64,000 bases of DNA from Aedes albopictus (taxonomy: Eukaryota; Arthropoda; Insecta; Diptera; Culicidae). Shown here in pieces: positions 1-11,429 of the stretch. The first letter of the stretch is position 1. Each line of letters starts with the position of its first letter. The DNA lies in the NCBI RefSeq assembly GCF_035046485.1, contig NC_085136.1, forward strand, positions 222,646,853 to 222,710,852, in the 5' to 3' direction. The position numbers and the translations under genes were made by a program. A model generated the notes under the pieces. It worked only from the letters and a program-made list of their open reading frames with translations. It made no database searches and was not told the origin of the DNA.

Positions 1-162
1 TAATTCATGCCAATTATGTAGTAAACTGCTAGCACGTCGTTCTGCAACAGTTATTACGCGCATGTGATGAGATCAGGGAAACTGGCTTTCGAAAGTCGAA
101 AGTCCTAACCATACGTATCAATCTTTGCATCCGCATTCAGCAGGAAATCAAATTTCTTTTAT

Positions 163-171
163 AAATTATAC
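163..171 (+). repeat. Left 9-bp target duplication of element A
   Basis: AAATTATAC, exactly repeated at the right boundary of the element (3506-3514). It sits just outside the inverted arms. Confidence 0.7.
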
Positions 172-1131
172 GAATGGGTGACAAAACGTCGAAAGACAAA
201 ACGTCGAATGCCAAAACGTCGAATGCCAAAACGTCGAAAGGACAAAACGTCGAAGGGACAAAACGTCGAAAGGACAAAACGTCGAAAAGTGTGTAAGTGT
301 TTGCAGTTCAGTGTGTTTTTTTTTTTCAATTTTGTGTGGATCGATTTAATCCTGTTGATAGCCTGAGAGCGGTGGTGACACGGTAGATCCACCAAGATGG
401 CAGGATGACGAACTAATTAACGGGGACACACTAATAATGTCTCATTAGCGCTGAAGGTCAGTGACTTATTTTACACTCTATGATGCTTCAGACCCAAGTT
501 GAAACCACCAGCTGTATAGATTATTGTGTGGATACTTGGCATGTTTGCCCTAGTACCATATTCTGGTATTCCGGATGAATTGCGGAGAAGGACAGCCGTT
601 ACCAAACTAGACGCCCTTGAAGGAACAATGTGCCCGATGATTGCCATCGCCACCCTAAAGGTGCCAGAGATCCGGCCTACGATAGCTAGAGGCCGCCATC
701 GTAGCCACCCTGAAGGAAGTTATGACTTAATGCTGAACCTTTGTGGAAGGTTCCACAGACATTGTGCACTCCCAGTGTTGCATTTGAACGCGATCAATTT
801 GCGTTGAAGTTCAAAAACGGCACGCTGCGATCAAACATATTTGAACATTGTTCAGTTCAAAATTTTGAAAGCACGTGAGCTCGAAAGTGAACGCAACTTG
901 AGCAAGAACTGCACCCGCAGAATGCTAACATGGTACCCTGGTACCTGGTAAACTGAAATGGTCATGTTTCTACCATTTTTCACCAATTCTAGCAATCTTG
1001 GGCTGATTTGATTCAGAAACTCACCCTCTCTTGAGAGGGGGAACTGGTTCGGTCACCGTGGATTACCGGAAAATCCGGGTTTCAATCTTAATGCCCGATG
1101 CCAAAATGTCCCAATTCATTGTGACGCATAT

Positions 1132-1140
1132 ATTCGCACA
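1132..1140 (+). repeat. Left 9-bp target duplication of element B
   Basis: ATTCGCACA, repeated exactly at 2974-2982 on the other side of the inverted arms. Confidence 0.75.
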
Positions 1141-2973
1141 GATTCTATAACATTTACCCGAAAACCATTTACCCGAAAGACATTTACCCGAAAACCATTT
1201 ACCCGAATGTAACATATACCCGAATGCCAAATACCCGAATGCGACATTTACCCGAACGCGACATTTACCCGAATGCGACACTTACCCGAATACGACACTT
1301 ACCCGAATGCGACATTTACCCGAATAGTTTATTACTATGCACAAATTATGATTTTGTAAATAAAGTTCACTTATTTTGTTCTATTTAAAAAGTGCATGTA
1401 TTATTTTGTATTGTGGATCAGAAAAGCATTTTGATATTCCTCAAGAACCCATTTTATCAAATTTTTCCTGAAATGATCCGCGATAGGAATTCACAGGGCA
1501 TATGCTTGAATAAAACTCATAACTGTAGCTTACATTTGTTATGTTAACGCTGTTAGCGTTCACTCTAGATATTTACCCTTCTTTGATTCATATGCTGTTC
1601 TTTTGATAAGCAAAGAACAGTTTATGATTTAAAGAAGGGGAAATCTCTGTTTGTAGATCAAGGTGTCATTAGTTCGAAACGATTAGAAACAGCCCTCGGA
1701 AAATCAACATATCATTAGAAAATAATATTTGACAGAAAAGTTTGCACCATCACCAAACAGAGCATCCCATTATTAAAAGAAGGAAAAAATCTTAGATGTA
1801 GACTTGGAATCCATCACTCAATCATGTAAGAGTGTAATTTAAAAGAACATCATGTAATCGAAACAAGGACAAAACTTATATGCATCCCAACTAACAATAA
1901 TGGTAGCTGAATAACAGCTTATTCAATCAAAATTTCAAAAATTATGCTCATGTTTGACTTATTCTTCTATTGTACAGCAACAATGTTTGTTGTGCAGTTA
2001 GTAGTTCGAACGCCTACAAAATATGCAGCAGTGCAACTCGAAAGAACAGCCTTTGAAGAGAAGAAGGGAAAATCTCCGAAGGATAGGTAATAGTTTGGCC
2101 ACCAAACAACACAGTTATACTATGTCTGTTAAAGAAACTCTACCCCCTTACCCCGAATGCCATCATAACCTCGAATAGGACAATATTGCAAAAGCCATTT
2201 CCCCTAATGGGTCATCACCCCGATAGATATGTATAATAGTTCCCTAAAGGATATAGATAGAAATATGGATTCACGGGTCTCCTATGGAGTTAGTAGTTCG
2301 TCCGCAACAAACTAAATAACATTTCAACTCCAACTCGCAAAAGTAGCCTCTTATGGAAAGAATGAATACATTATATGGAGAAGTTACCAGTTTAGCCGAC
2401 CAACAGTTTAAGGGTGGACAATGTAAATTCGAAAGAACAGCCTATTTTAAAAAGAAGGCAAATCTTAGAAGTGGATAATACTTGCGGTATGGCTGCCAGT
2501 TTGTGATCGTGTATATAAGTAGCTAATTTTGCATTTTTTGGGCGACCTCCTGATTGATTCGGATTGACGTTCGGGCTAATTGGATGGAGCCGTAAAAGAA
2601 TAGAATATCAACAAAAATCCTTTGATTAAAATAGCATTGTGACCGCCAGTTAGTCCTGTACCAGAGTGCTTGATGATCACTCAGTCTGATGATTATTAGG
2701 TCTAACCAAAGCCTGCTATATGATACCGGGCCATAACATATTTATTATTGACAAATCATATGGGGATCAAGTACACATTTTTTTTATTTTTCGGGTAAGT
2801 GTCGCATTCGGGTAAATGTCGTATTCGGGTAAATGTCGCATTCGGGTAAATGTCGCATCCGGGTATTTGTCGCATTCGGGTATTTGTCGCATTCGGGTAA
2901 ATGACGTTCGGGCAAATGTCATTCGGGTAAATGTCTTTCGGGTAAATGGTTTTCGGGTAAATGTTATAGAACC
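1141..2973. mobile_element. Foldback-type transposon B, nested in A
   Basis: Inverted arms made of a 17-bp unit, roughly GCGACATTTACCCGAAT: left arm about 1143-1325, right arm about 2790-2970. The outermost bases match closely, GATTCTATAACATTTACCCG on the left and GGTTCTATAACATTTACCCG on the right read inwards. The direct repeat ATTCGCACA flanks the element at 1132-1140 and 2974-2982, a second exact 9-bp duplication. The interior carries diverged copies of a motif (see 1567-2475) and no transposase. B lies wholly inside A, so it inserted later. Confidence 0.8.
1567..2475. repeat. Diverged internal motif copies of element B
   Basis: A motif of about 35 bp, AGAACAGCCT then about six A/T-rich bases then AAAGAAGGAAAAATCT, recurs with decay at about 1612-1649, 1755-1796, 2040-2076 and 2427-2466. 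One copy at 1567-1602 is inverted and forms a small palindrome with 1612-1647. Spacing is irregular. The same motif occurs twice in foldback element C (15468-15605) and once near 25.58 kb on the other strand. Its function is unknown. Confidence 0.6.
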
Positions 2974-2982
2974 ATTCGCACA
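2974..2982 (+). repeat. Right 9-bp target duplication of element B
   Basis: ATTCGCACA, identical to 1132-1140. Confidence 0.75.
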
Positions 2983-3505
2983 ACAACGCATGAAGGGAGA
3001 TGCGTCACAAAGTCCTAGGGCAGCACCTTGGTCAGGACGCACATAAGATTTGATGACACATCCAAGCACAGTTCATTTTTGGCTCGCGTTTAGTTCAAAT
3101 GCAACACTGGATGCTAGTAGAAGGGGTCCCAAAGAAGTAAGAGAAGAAAAGGCCGGGAAAGTTAGGGAATAAATAATTTTACACTTAACGTGACGTGATG
3201 TGAGTTTTCTATACACGATAGTGCGAATATTCCCTACCCACGAAGAACTGGTCAAGGAACATGCCGACCCTGAGGTGTTGTTTCAGGGAGCCTCAGGAAG
3301 GCTCCCTCTGAACTAGTTTGCAGATACAAGCGAAAGAATGAGTATCCTTTAAAAGAATAATGAACTCACTATTTGCTTAGATTACTCGTTTTCGACGTTT
3401 TGTCCTTTCGACGTTTTGTCCCTTTCGACGTTTTGGCATTCGACCATTTGGCATTCGACGTTTTGGCATTCGACGTTTTGTCTTTCGACGTTTTGTCCCT
3501 AAGCC

Positions 3506-3514
3506 AAATTATAC
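3506..3514 (+). repeat. Right 9-bp target duplication of element A
   Basis: AAATTATAC, identical to 163-171. Confidence 0.7.
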
Positions 3515-6474
3515 ATATACATCTCACACAGCAGTTACTCCAAACAACTGAGAACAAGCAGTTCCACAATGAGTGCAATTAGAGAGCTTTTCTTTACTAA
3601 CAGACACAAAACCGCATCCAGTGCTGTCATGCTAAAATCAGAGCTGGTTACCCAAGTTTTCAAAATAGCTGCGCCCCTTATTATGCTACGCCCCCATATA
3701 AATAATTCAAGCATTGCGCTCAATTTAACTATTTTACTGTTCCCAAAATAAAGCAAACAAGACAATTTTCCCGCTCACAAAAAAGTGTTAGTCTTGGATG
3801 TTAAAATTGCGCTCATCTTATACCGAAAAAGGATAATAGATTTTTCAGTTCCCAAAATATAAAGTGGCTATCTCAGATTCGAAAACAGCTCTCATCGTAA
3901 ATCAATAACAATGTGAAAATTCCTTCGCTTTTCAATGAGCTGCGATCTCAGTCGTAGAAATTCCCTCAAAATATATCATTAACAATGTAATATATGAAAT
4001 TACGGATTTATATGATTTTGTTTGGACAAGTTTAATCTTATTTGAAAAATAATTTTCAATTTGTCAAATTTGTTGGTCGGAAAAAAATATATATCATAAT
4101 TCAAAGATAAGTGATGTAATAGCTGCAAACTTCATAAAATAAAAAAAAACTAGTGGTGATATCAGATGAAAAACTTGCACTCATAATATCAAGTAAAATG
4201 TGACAAATTTTAATTCAATTTAACTATATTCTATTTATACTAGAAAATTGCTCTCATCGCAAATTGATAAAAATGTGAGAATGTCTGTCTACCCATTTAA
4301 AATAAAGGATTTGCAATCTAAGATGATAAAATATCTTATCTAATTGAAAACATTGAGACAATTTTGAAGTACTTAAACAAAATAAACGAGTTTGAATGTT
4401 AGATGAGACCATTGCGCTCTTCATACATTAAATACAGAACATTAATTTGTCGGCTCCCCAAAATAGAAGCGGTGATCTTATATTCATAAAACTTCACTCA
4501 TCGGATAGCCATATGAAACTTCGTCGCTCTTTATAATAAAAGAGTCGCGTACTTAGTTGGAAAAATGTTGCTGTCATATTAAATAGATAATTTGAAAATT
4601 GCGCTCATCAAACATGTAAAAATGTTCGCTCTCCTCATAATATTAAAAAAAAAACTGAAAACTGAAACGATTTCTGTTAACTGGCCAAAAGAGAAAAAAC
4701 TTTCGCTAACTTAAAAAAATTTGACCTACCCTAATACGTTAACTACTTTGAATTACCCTAATGAACTAGATGTAACTTGTTTTCCCTTCCAAGTAAACTT
4801 ACACTACCACAACTATAGACAACCTGTGTAACCCAGTCAGAACAGAAATAAAATGAGTCTATTGCAAACAGTAAAACTGTTCGGGCGCGTTCTTTCGTTA
4901 TTTCTCCCCGTCCGAATAATTCCCCGCGAGTTGGAAGTCCGCCATATTCGAAGTCCGCTGCGAAACCCTCGAAGGCCGGTTCCCGAGATTTGGTCGGTTG
5001 TGAACTGTGACCGGGATCGGAAAAAATCTGGATTTTACAATTTCACATTTAACAAAATAGATATTGTTGAATTAAAATTTAAAAAAGTTTTTTTCTAGGC
5101 TCTTATCATACATCAAATATATATGGTGTAGCAATTTTAGACGTTTAGACAATTAAAAAAACTTGTGATATCAAACGAAACAATTGTGGTCATCATATTC
5201 AAATAAGTGTGAAAATCTTCCGCTCACTACTTAAAATAAAAACAAAAATTGCGATTACGGTATAGCAAAGAGGTAGGGTAGGCAATCATGAGTTGAACTG
5301 AATTGCATCTTTCTGAAGCAGCTGAAAATTTGACCAATTTTTTCTTCTGCAAGAAAATAATTTACTAGGGTAGAATCTCATGTACGTGAAAGCCATGGGT
5401 ATTAGCTTCCAGAAAAATATGTATTAAATAAATTGTATTTGCACTAAGTGTCATTGAAAAATTCAATAATTTCTCAATAATGATTTTAATCTTGATTTGA
5501 ACTAATTTTAATCTAGCTTTGAGCTACTGGCGGCAGCACCTCGAGAAAAAAACAGCCAATTTTATGGTAAACAATCAAAAATTATATGGATCTGCAAATT
5601 CTCATAACTATTTTTCATTAGGCAGTGGTATCTCAACTCAGAATTCTTGAGGAATTTGGAAACTAAATTTGGAATTTTCCATCGCCTAAGAGTAAATAAA
5701 GCAACTACTAGCGCAGTCTGCCGGCCAACACTGGAAGCTCACCTCCGTTTTCTAGTTCAAATCTAGGCTACAAATTGTTCAATTCAAGATAACATTCTCC
5801 GAGCACAAAATACGTAAATTCGATAATTTTTTGACAAATAATGCGAAATATTATTCGGTTGGTCTATTCTACGATAGACAGACTTTCATTTGACGTATTC
5901 ACTTATTGCGTACGATACAATGCATGAGCTGTACGAGTGTACCGAAAATGTGCTTCCTCTAGGGGAAAATGAAAATCACAGTAATTTTTCAATTGTTTAT
6001 TTTCAATTAAGAAAACGCTTTTTTCAATGCTTTTAAAGTCAGTGCTACCAGGTTCTATTACGGAGAGGCGTTTATCATCTTTTTCGGGACAATGTTTTCT
6101 CGGCTGCAAGGATGTTCTTTCCATATTAAAAAAAAAAAAAAAACAACAAATGCGCTCATGTAGAACTGATCCAATTGTGAAAATTTCTGCGCTACCCTCA
6201 TAATATGTAATATATTATTCTATAAAGGAATTCAGATCTCAGACTACAAAATGTGTTCAACATATTTCATAAATTATGTAATAATGTTCCACGTCATGTT
6301 AGTATATTGATAACAATGTGAAAATTTATTATAATGTTTCACTTCAAAATAAAAGAGTGTTTTTCTTAGTATCAAAGCGCTATATATCAGAAACAGTGTT
6401 ATATTTTTTGCGTTCACCAAATAGAGAGTGATGTTCTCAGATACAAAAATTACACTAATCGTCAATTAATAACA
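3515..6474. repeat. Decayed AT-rich repeat field, no gene seen
   Basis: Degenerate copies of a pattern near TTGCGCTCATC, then YAAATTGATAACAATGTG, then AAAATTNCTGCGCTC recur at about 3808, 3890, 4250, 4495, 4600, 5180, 6155, 6285 and 6456. The same pattern continues after the RTE insertion (about 9840 and 10455). This looks like an old tandem or dispersed repeat with a period of roughly 80-100 bp. An 81-codon ORF at 4853-5098 has a basic tail but no family I recognise, and I do not treat it as a gene. Confidence 0.5.
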
Positions 6475-6487
6475 GTAAGAAAATGTA
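6475..6487 (+). repeat. Left 13-bp target duplication of the RTE LINE
   Basis: GTAAGAAAATGTA, identical to 9765-9777. It lies inside one monomer of the decayed repeat field. Confidence 0.8.
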
Positions 6488-6866
6488 GCTGCAAAACGGT
6501 GAGTCGATAAGGAGAGCGTCCAACATAGCTCTGTTCCTCACAAGTTCCTACCTCATGCTTCCACGGGTCAAACGATGACAAAGACCAATTAAGAGTTGTG
6601 TGCTTAGCTGGTAGTGCAGCCTGGGCACTGTTGTCCTTCTGACTTCAGCTAGATTGAGGAGGTACGATTCGAGCGTCTGTTCACCAAGGAGGTGCGGCTC
6701 AAACAGCGTCTGTTCTGGCATCCAGCGGCTGAGTATGAAATGCTGTATCGCGTCAGCTATACCTAAGAAGGCAGCCCCTTCAACGCAATGTAGGCAGCGC
6801 GGCCCCGGTAAGGTAGCCTGCTGAAACCCTTCAAACACCCAGAAAAGCAATAGTAGAGTTAACGGA
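6488..6866 (+). other. 5' leader of the RTE LINE
   Basis: Untranslated leader upstream of the first in-frame ATG. A stretch at about 6670-6735 (GTCTGTTC, AAGGAGGTGCGGCTC, ACAGCGTCTG, GCGGCTGA) resembles the 5' region of a second LINE at about 48535-48600. That suggests a conserved leader shared by two RTE families. No promoter motif is obvious. Confidence 0.6.
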
Positions 6867-9730
6867 TTGATTCAACGGCAACAGACTCGGCAACGAATAA
6901 AGGACAACGATTGGAAAGTCGGATCTTGGAACGTGAGAACTTTGAATGAGCCCGCATGTGTTGGGCTCCTGGCTCGTGAACTGCAGAATGTTGGCGTTAA
7001 GGTGGCTGCTATCCAGGAGATACGCTGGCCCAAAACTGGAGAACGCGAATTCCGAGCGGTGGATCCCATCGCCAACACTTCATTCAAGTACCACATCTAC
7101 TACAGCGGCAGCGATAAGGCAGAACGCGGAGTTGGCTTTATAGTGATCGGGAAGCAGATGAAGCGAGTTATTCGGTGGAAGCCGATAAGTGACCGAATCT
7201 GTGTGTTGAGGATGAAGGGCAAATTCTTCAACTACAGCCTGATCAGCATCTATGCGCCAACGAACGACAAACCCGATGACATGAAGGATGAGTTCTATGA
7301 AAGCCTTGATAAGGCCTACGGAGAGTGCCCAAAACAAGATGTCAAAATAGTCATCGGAGATGCAAATGCGCAGATAGGCAGGGAAAGTTTCTTTCGACCT
7401 GTCATTGGAACGGAAAGCCTTCATTCCGTTACCAACGATAATGGTCTGCGCCTTGTGACATTCGCGGCTGCTATAGGGATGGCAATCAGCAGTACCTACT
7501 TCGCACGTAAGAATATCCGAAAACACACCTGGCGACACCCGAGTGGTGACACTTGCTCCCAGATAGACCACGTGCTGGTCGACGGGCGACATTTTTCGGA
7601 CGTCATAGATGTGAGGTCCTACAGAGGCCCGAACATTGACTCGGATCATTATCTTTTAGTCGCAAAAATTCGGGCGCGACTATCCAGCGTCACGAGTTCA
7701 AGAAACAACCGGACGATGCGTTTCAACATCCAACGCTTGTCAGCCGAAGGGGTAGCTGCACAGTACCATCAGATGCTAGACGAGAGGATAGGAGAGACCA
7801 TCGGATCTGGAGATGCCAACAGCTTATGGGGGGATATCCACGAAGCAGTGACAACAACAGCGCAAGAGGTGTTAGGTACGGCTCAGCGACGCCAGCGTAA
7901 TGGTTGGTTCGACGAGGAGTGTCAACGAGTGACGAACGAAAAGAATGTCGCCAGAAGTCGAATGCTAGTGGCCGGTACCCGGCAGAACAGGGAGCGGTAC
8001 AGGGTGGCAAGAGCAGCAGAGAAACGAATCCACCGCATGAAAAAACGGCAGCACGAAGAGAGTGTGATTGCTGAAGCGCAGGAAAGTATGGACAGGAATG
8101 ATATGCGGAGGTTTTATGCAACTGTCAATGGCGCGCGGCACAAGACTGCGCCAGTGCCCGCCATGTGCAATGACCGGGAAGGAAATTTTCTGACAGACAA
8201 AACAATGGTGGCAGCCAGGTGGAAGGAGCACTTCAAAGATTTGTTGAATGGTAGCAGCGAAGGAGCACCCAGGAACAGGATTAACATAATGGATGACGGT
8301 CAAGCAGTGGAACCACCAACACTGGATGAGGTTAAAAAGGCCCTCAAGGAGCTGAAAAACAGCAAGGCTACTGGGAAGGACGAGATCCCGATCGAACTTC
8401 TTAAGCACGGAAGCGAGCAGCTACATCAATCAATCCACCAGCTGCTTGGATGGTCTCATATGCCCAATCTACAAGAAAGGGCGCAGACTGGAGTGTGCCA
8501 ATTACAGAGGGATTACCCTGTTAAATTCGGCGTATAAGATACTGTCGCGTGTCCTGTTCAACAGACTGAGGCCTCTTGAGGAGTCCTTTGTCGGCGTATA
8601 CCAGGCTGGTTTTCGTGAGGGCCGATCAACGACGGATCAAATGTTTATCCTGCTGATGATCCTAGATAAATTTCGGGAATATAACTTGCAGACTCACCAT
8701 CTATTCATTGATTTTAAAGCAGCGTACGATTCAGTGAAAATAAGCTTTGGCAGATAATGTCAGAACATGGTTTTCCGGCGAAATTAATTAGGCTGATACG
8801 CGCAACGCTGGATGAATCAAAATCAAATATTCAGATCGCAGACGAAATGTCAACCTCGTTTGTGACCTTGGATGGATTGAAGCAGGGGGATGCACTTTCA
8901 AATTTATTGTTCATCATTGCACTCGAAGCAGCGATTAGGAGGTCAGGCGTGCAGAGGAATGGCTCTATCATCACACGGTCGCACATGCTCCTTGGTTTTG
9001 CGGACGATATTGATGTCATCGGCATCGATCGTAGGGCAGTGGAGGAAGCTTATGCTCCTCTGAAGAGAGAGACAGCGAGGATAGGCTTGACGATTAACTT
9101 TACCAAGACGAAGTACATGATAGCGGGTAGAGACAGAAGCAGGTCTAGTGGTGTTAGTGCTGAGGTAGTGATTGATGGGGATGTGTTTGAAGTTGTTGAA
9201 GAATTTGTGTATCTTGGAACACTTGTGACATATGACAATAACGTTTCCCGTGAAGTGAAAGGGCATATTGCAGCTGCGAATATGGCCTTTTACGGATTGC
9301 GTAGCCAGCTTAGGTCCCGTAACTTGCAAACGCAAACGAAATTCGCTCTGTATAAGACGCTGATCCTTCCGGTTGCCCTCTGCGGTCACGAAGTGTGGAC
9401 GTTAAAGGAGGTGGACCGAAAAGCTTTTGGAGTTTTTGAGCGCAAAGTGCTGCGGACAATTCTCGGTGGGAAACAAGAAAATGGAGTGTGGCGCAGTTGT
9501 ACCAAGTGTACGAAGATGCGAATTTTGTGCGAGTGTCGGAAGAAAGAATAGCGAAAATAATATTCAGCAGAGAACCCGGTACAGGTAGGCGACTTCGTGG
9601 GCGGCCGCGAACTCGCTGGCTGCACGCGGTTGAAGAAGATCTACGATCCCTACACGTTCGGGGAAACTGGAGGAACATCGCCCAAGATCGACGAAGATGG
9701 TGCTCTACTATACGCTCGGCGTTGGAGTAA
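6867..9730 (+). pseudogene. RTE endonuclease-reverse transcriptase, broken in three places
   Basis: Frame 6867-8537 gives an exonuclease-endonuclease-phosphatase domain: GSWNVRTL (about residue 19), QEIRW with the metal-binding Glu51, GDANAQIG, and SDH at residues 259-261. The reverse transcriptase follows in other frames, with ICPIYKKG and NYRGITLLN (8446-8757), then GLKQGDALS and FADD (8997-9008) in 8757-9551. A C-terminal RGRPRTRW-type tail sits in 9488-9730. Breaks lie near 8450, where a short piece of RT between the SIHQLL and DGLICPIY motifs is missing, near 8740 and near 9490. The product would nick target DNA and copy its own RNA. It cannot be made here as one protein. The start is the first ATG, 16 codons before the first conserved Trp. 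Confidence 0.85.
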
Positions 9731-9764
9731 AGGGTCTTTGTAGCCAACAAGGTATCAAGGTAAG

Positions 9765-9777
9765 GTAAGAAAATGTA
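9765..9777 (+). repeat. Right 13-bp target duplication of the RTE LINE
   Basis: GTAAGAAAATGTA, identical to 6475-6487. Confidence 0.8.
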
Positions 9778-11399
9778 TTTGCTCTTCATGATAAGCAGAT
9801 TCGATTTTACTTGAGAAAAATGCACAAAATAGAACTTGAAAATTTCGCTTATCAAAAACATAGAAGAATGTAAAGATTTCTGCATCCTCACTAAAATATA
9901 AATGTGATCTCAGCCGACATAATGTACTCAACATATCTCACAGAAATTGTTCTTACTCATCACGTAATTTTTGATAAACAATAGGCTTATCTTATTTCAA
10001 TTTTGGACTTCTGAATGAATTTATGCTAGCCTGCTTACTCTTACAGAAAATTTGATGTCTTAGTGGAGCGGCACCACTCAAACGTCAAACGTTTCTGCGA
10101 GAGCCAGCATAAATTCGTGCCTAAGCCCGTAGTGTATCATTTTCTACTTAAAAAATATGCAGAGGTGCTTTATAAATATGCATTCATCATATTTCATGAA
10201 TATGTATTCTAATGATTTTAGACTAAACAAAATATAACAGTCTTAGATGTAAAAACCCTCATTCTGCACAAAAAAGTGGAGCACATTTTTCACTCGCAAA
10301 ATTATATAAAAAGCCTCAAAATGTCGAAATGTCGGTGTCAAAATCTCGATTATTATCGAACTTCCATGCACCTCGGATAAATGAACGACTCGCGCTGTAA
10401 AAATCATCATTTTACAACCTGTTGCATAAATAACTATTAAAAACTAGATAACCATGTTTATTGCAAATTGATAACATTGTAAAAATTATGCGCTTTCATA
10501 ATAAAGGAGTTGCAACAAAAGATAAAGGAAGGCTCTCATTATTTGCCCATAACAATAAAGAAATTCACTAAACAGTGTAAACTGCTATGGAGTCAATATG
10601 TTCCAAACAGGCTTGCTGAACGTGCACTACGCGATCGTGAAGCTTATGAAAGATAAATATTTTCCTGATGAAACGTCACGATCACCTAGGCAATCTTTGA
10701 TTATTTGATTCATATTTGCGCTATTGAGTGAATCACTTCAATGAAACAATTTTCACTTAACAAAAAAGAAAGCGTATGCATTAAAAATAAGATACTTTTT
10801 CAAAAAGCTGTAGAAAAATGTCTGAGCAAAATAAAAACATGAACTTGTTTTGTTTACAAACAGAATTTATTGTTTATGCTAGAAAAATTGTACAGGCCTT
10901 AGAAGGCAGTTGATCAGCAGTGATCATTTTAGTCACAATTGTCGAAAACAAATTTGTTCACATATTTTTCGATAATTTTCACCGTTTTGAACATTTTTCC
11001 ATGAAAACTATTACGTATTCAATAGCGTACAATCATATTTTCACATTTTCTTTTAAAATCACACTTCAAAATAATTAAGCAATTTGTGAGAAACAAGGAT
11101 CCCGTGGTACCGGAAGCGAAAAAAACAAATTTCGACTGATAGTAATATCATGCTAATCGTCATTGTGGATTCAAATCAAAACAGAATATCATCAACCCCC
11201 AGATATTTCCAAATAAACTAGGGTACGTTTCGTGACCTTTTGGTGCCATTGATTCCATAGATTGTCACGTTTTTAAAGAAAAATTGGATACCTAGAGAAA
11301 AACATGATTTAATTGTTTTTTCTTCAAAGTGCCGATATGGATAGGCCGTTTTCGATGGTTGAATTCTCAATTGCTCTTCTTTCATGCAACAATTCCGCT
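9778..11399. other. AT-rich stretch without a recognisable gene
   Basis: The first part (about 9840-10560) continues the decayed repeat field seen at 3.5-6.5 kb. The remainder to 11.4 kb is AT-rich, with no long ORF and no inverted repeat that I could pair. Confidence 0.5.
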
Positions 11400-11429
11400 C
11401 CAGGAATGGATCGAATTGTTCAATTTGCT

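Larger units (their letters stand above)
172..3505. mobile_element. Foldback-type transposon A (outer element)
   Basis: The ends are inverted arrays of a 15-16 bp unit, ACAAAACGTCGAA plus 2-3 bases: left arm about 174-287, right arm about 3390-3499 in reverse orientation. Arms match for about 110 bp. The direct repeat AAATTATAC lies immediately outside each end (163-171 and 3506-3514), which reads as a 9-bp target duplication. Long inverted repeats built from short tandem units plus a 9-bp duplication are the hallmark of Drosophila FB-type elements, which are placed near the Mutator superfamily. The interior (288-1131 and 2983-3389) has no transposase-like ORF, so the copy would be non-autonomous. 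Element B is inserted in it. Assignment to a named family is not possible from sequence alone. Confidence 0.75.
6488..9764 (+). mobile_element. RTE-clade LINE, close to full length, frameshifted
   Basis: The element is bracketed by an exact 13-bp direct repeat, GTAAGAAAATGTA (6475-6487 and 9765-9777). Its length of about 3.28 kb and single EN-RT reading frame fit RTE-clade LINEs such as Aedes JAM1 and C. elegans RTE-1. A 5' leader (6488-6866) precedes the ORF, and the 3' end is the short AAGGTAAG-rich tail typical of such copies. The target lies within the decayed repeat field. Several frameshifts make it inactive. Confidence 0.85.

Noticed and set aside
7080..7649. 189-codon minus-strand ORF and other antisense ORFs in the RTE
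   Set aside because: They are shadows of the endonuclease-reverse transcriptase coding strand, with no family resemblance.
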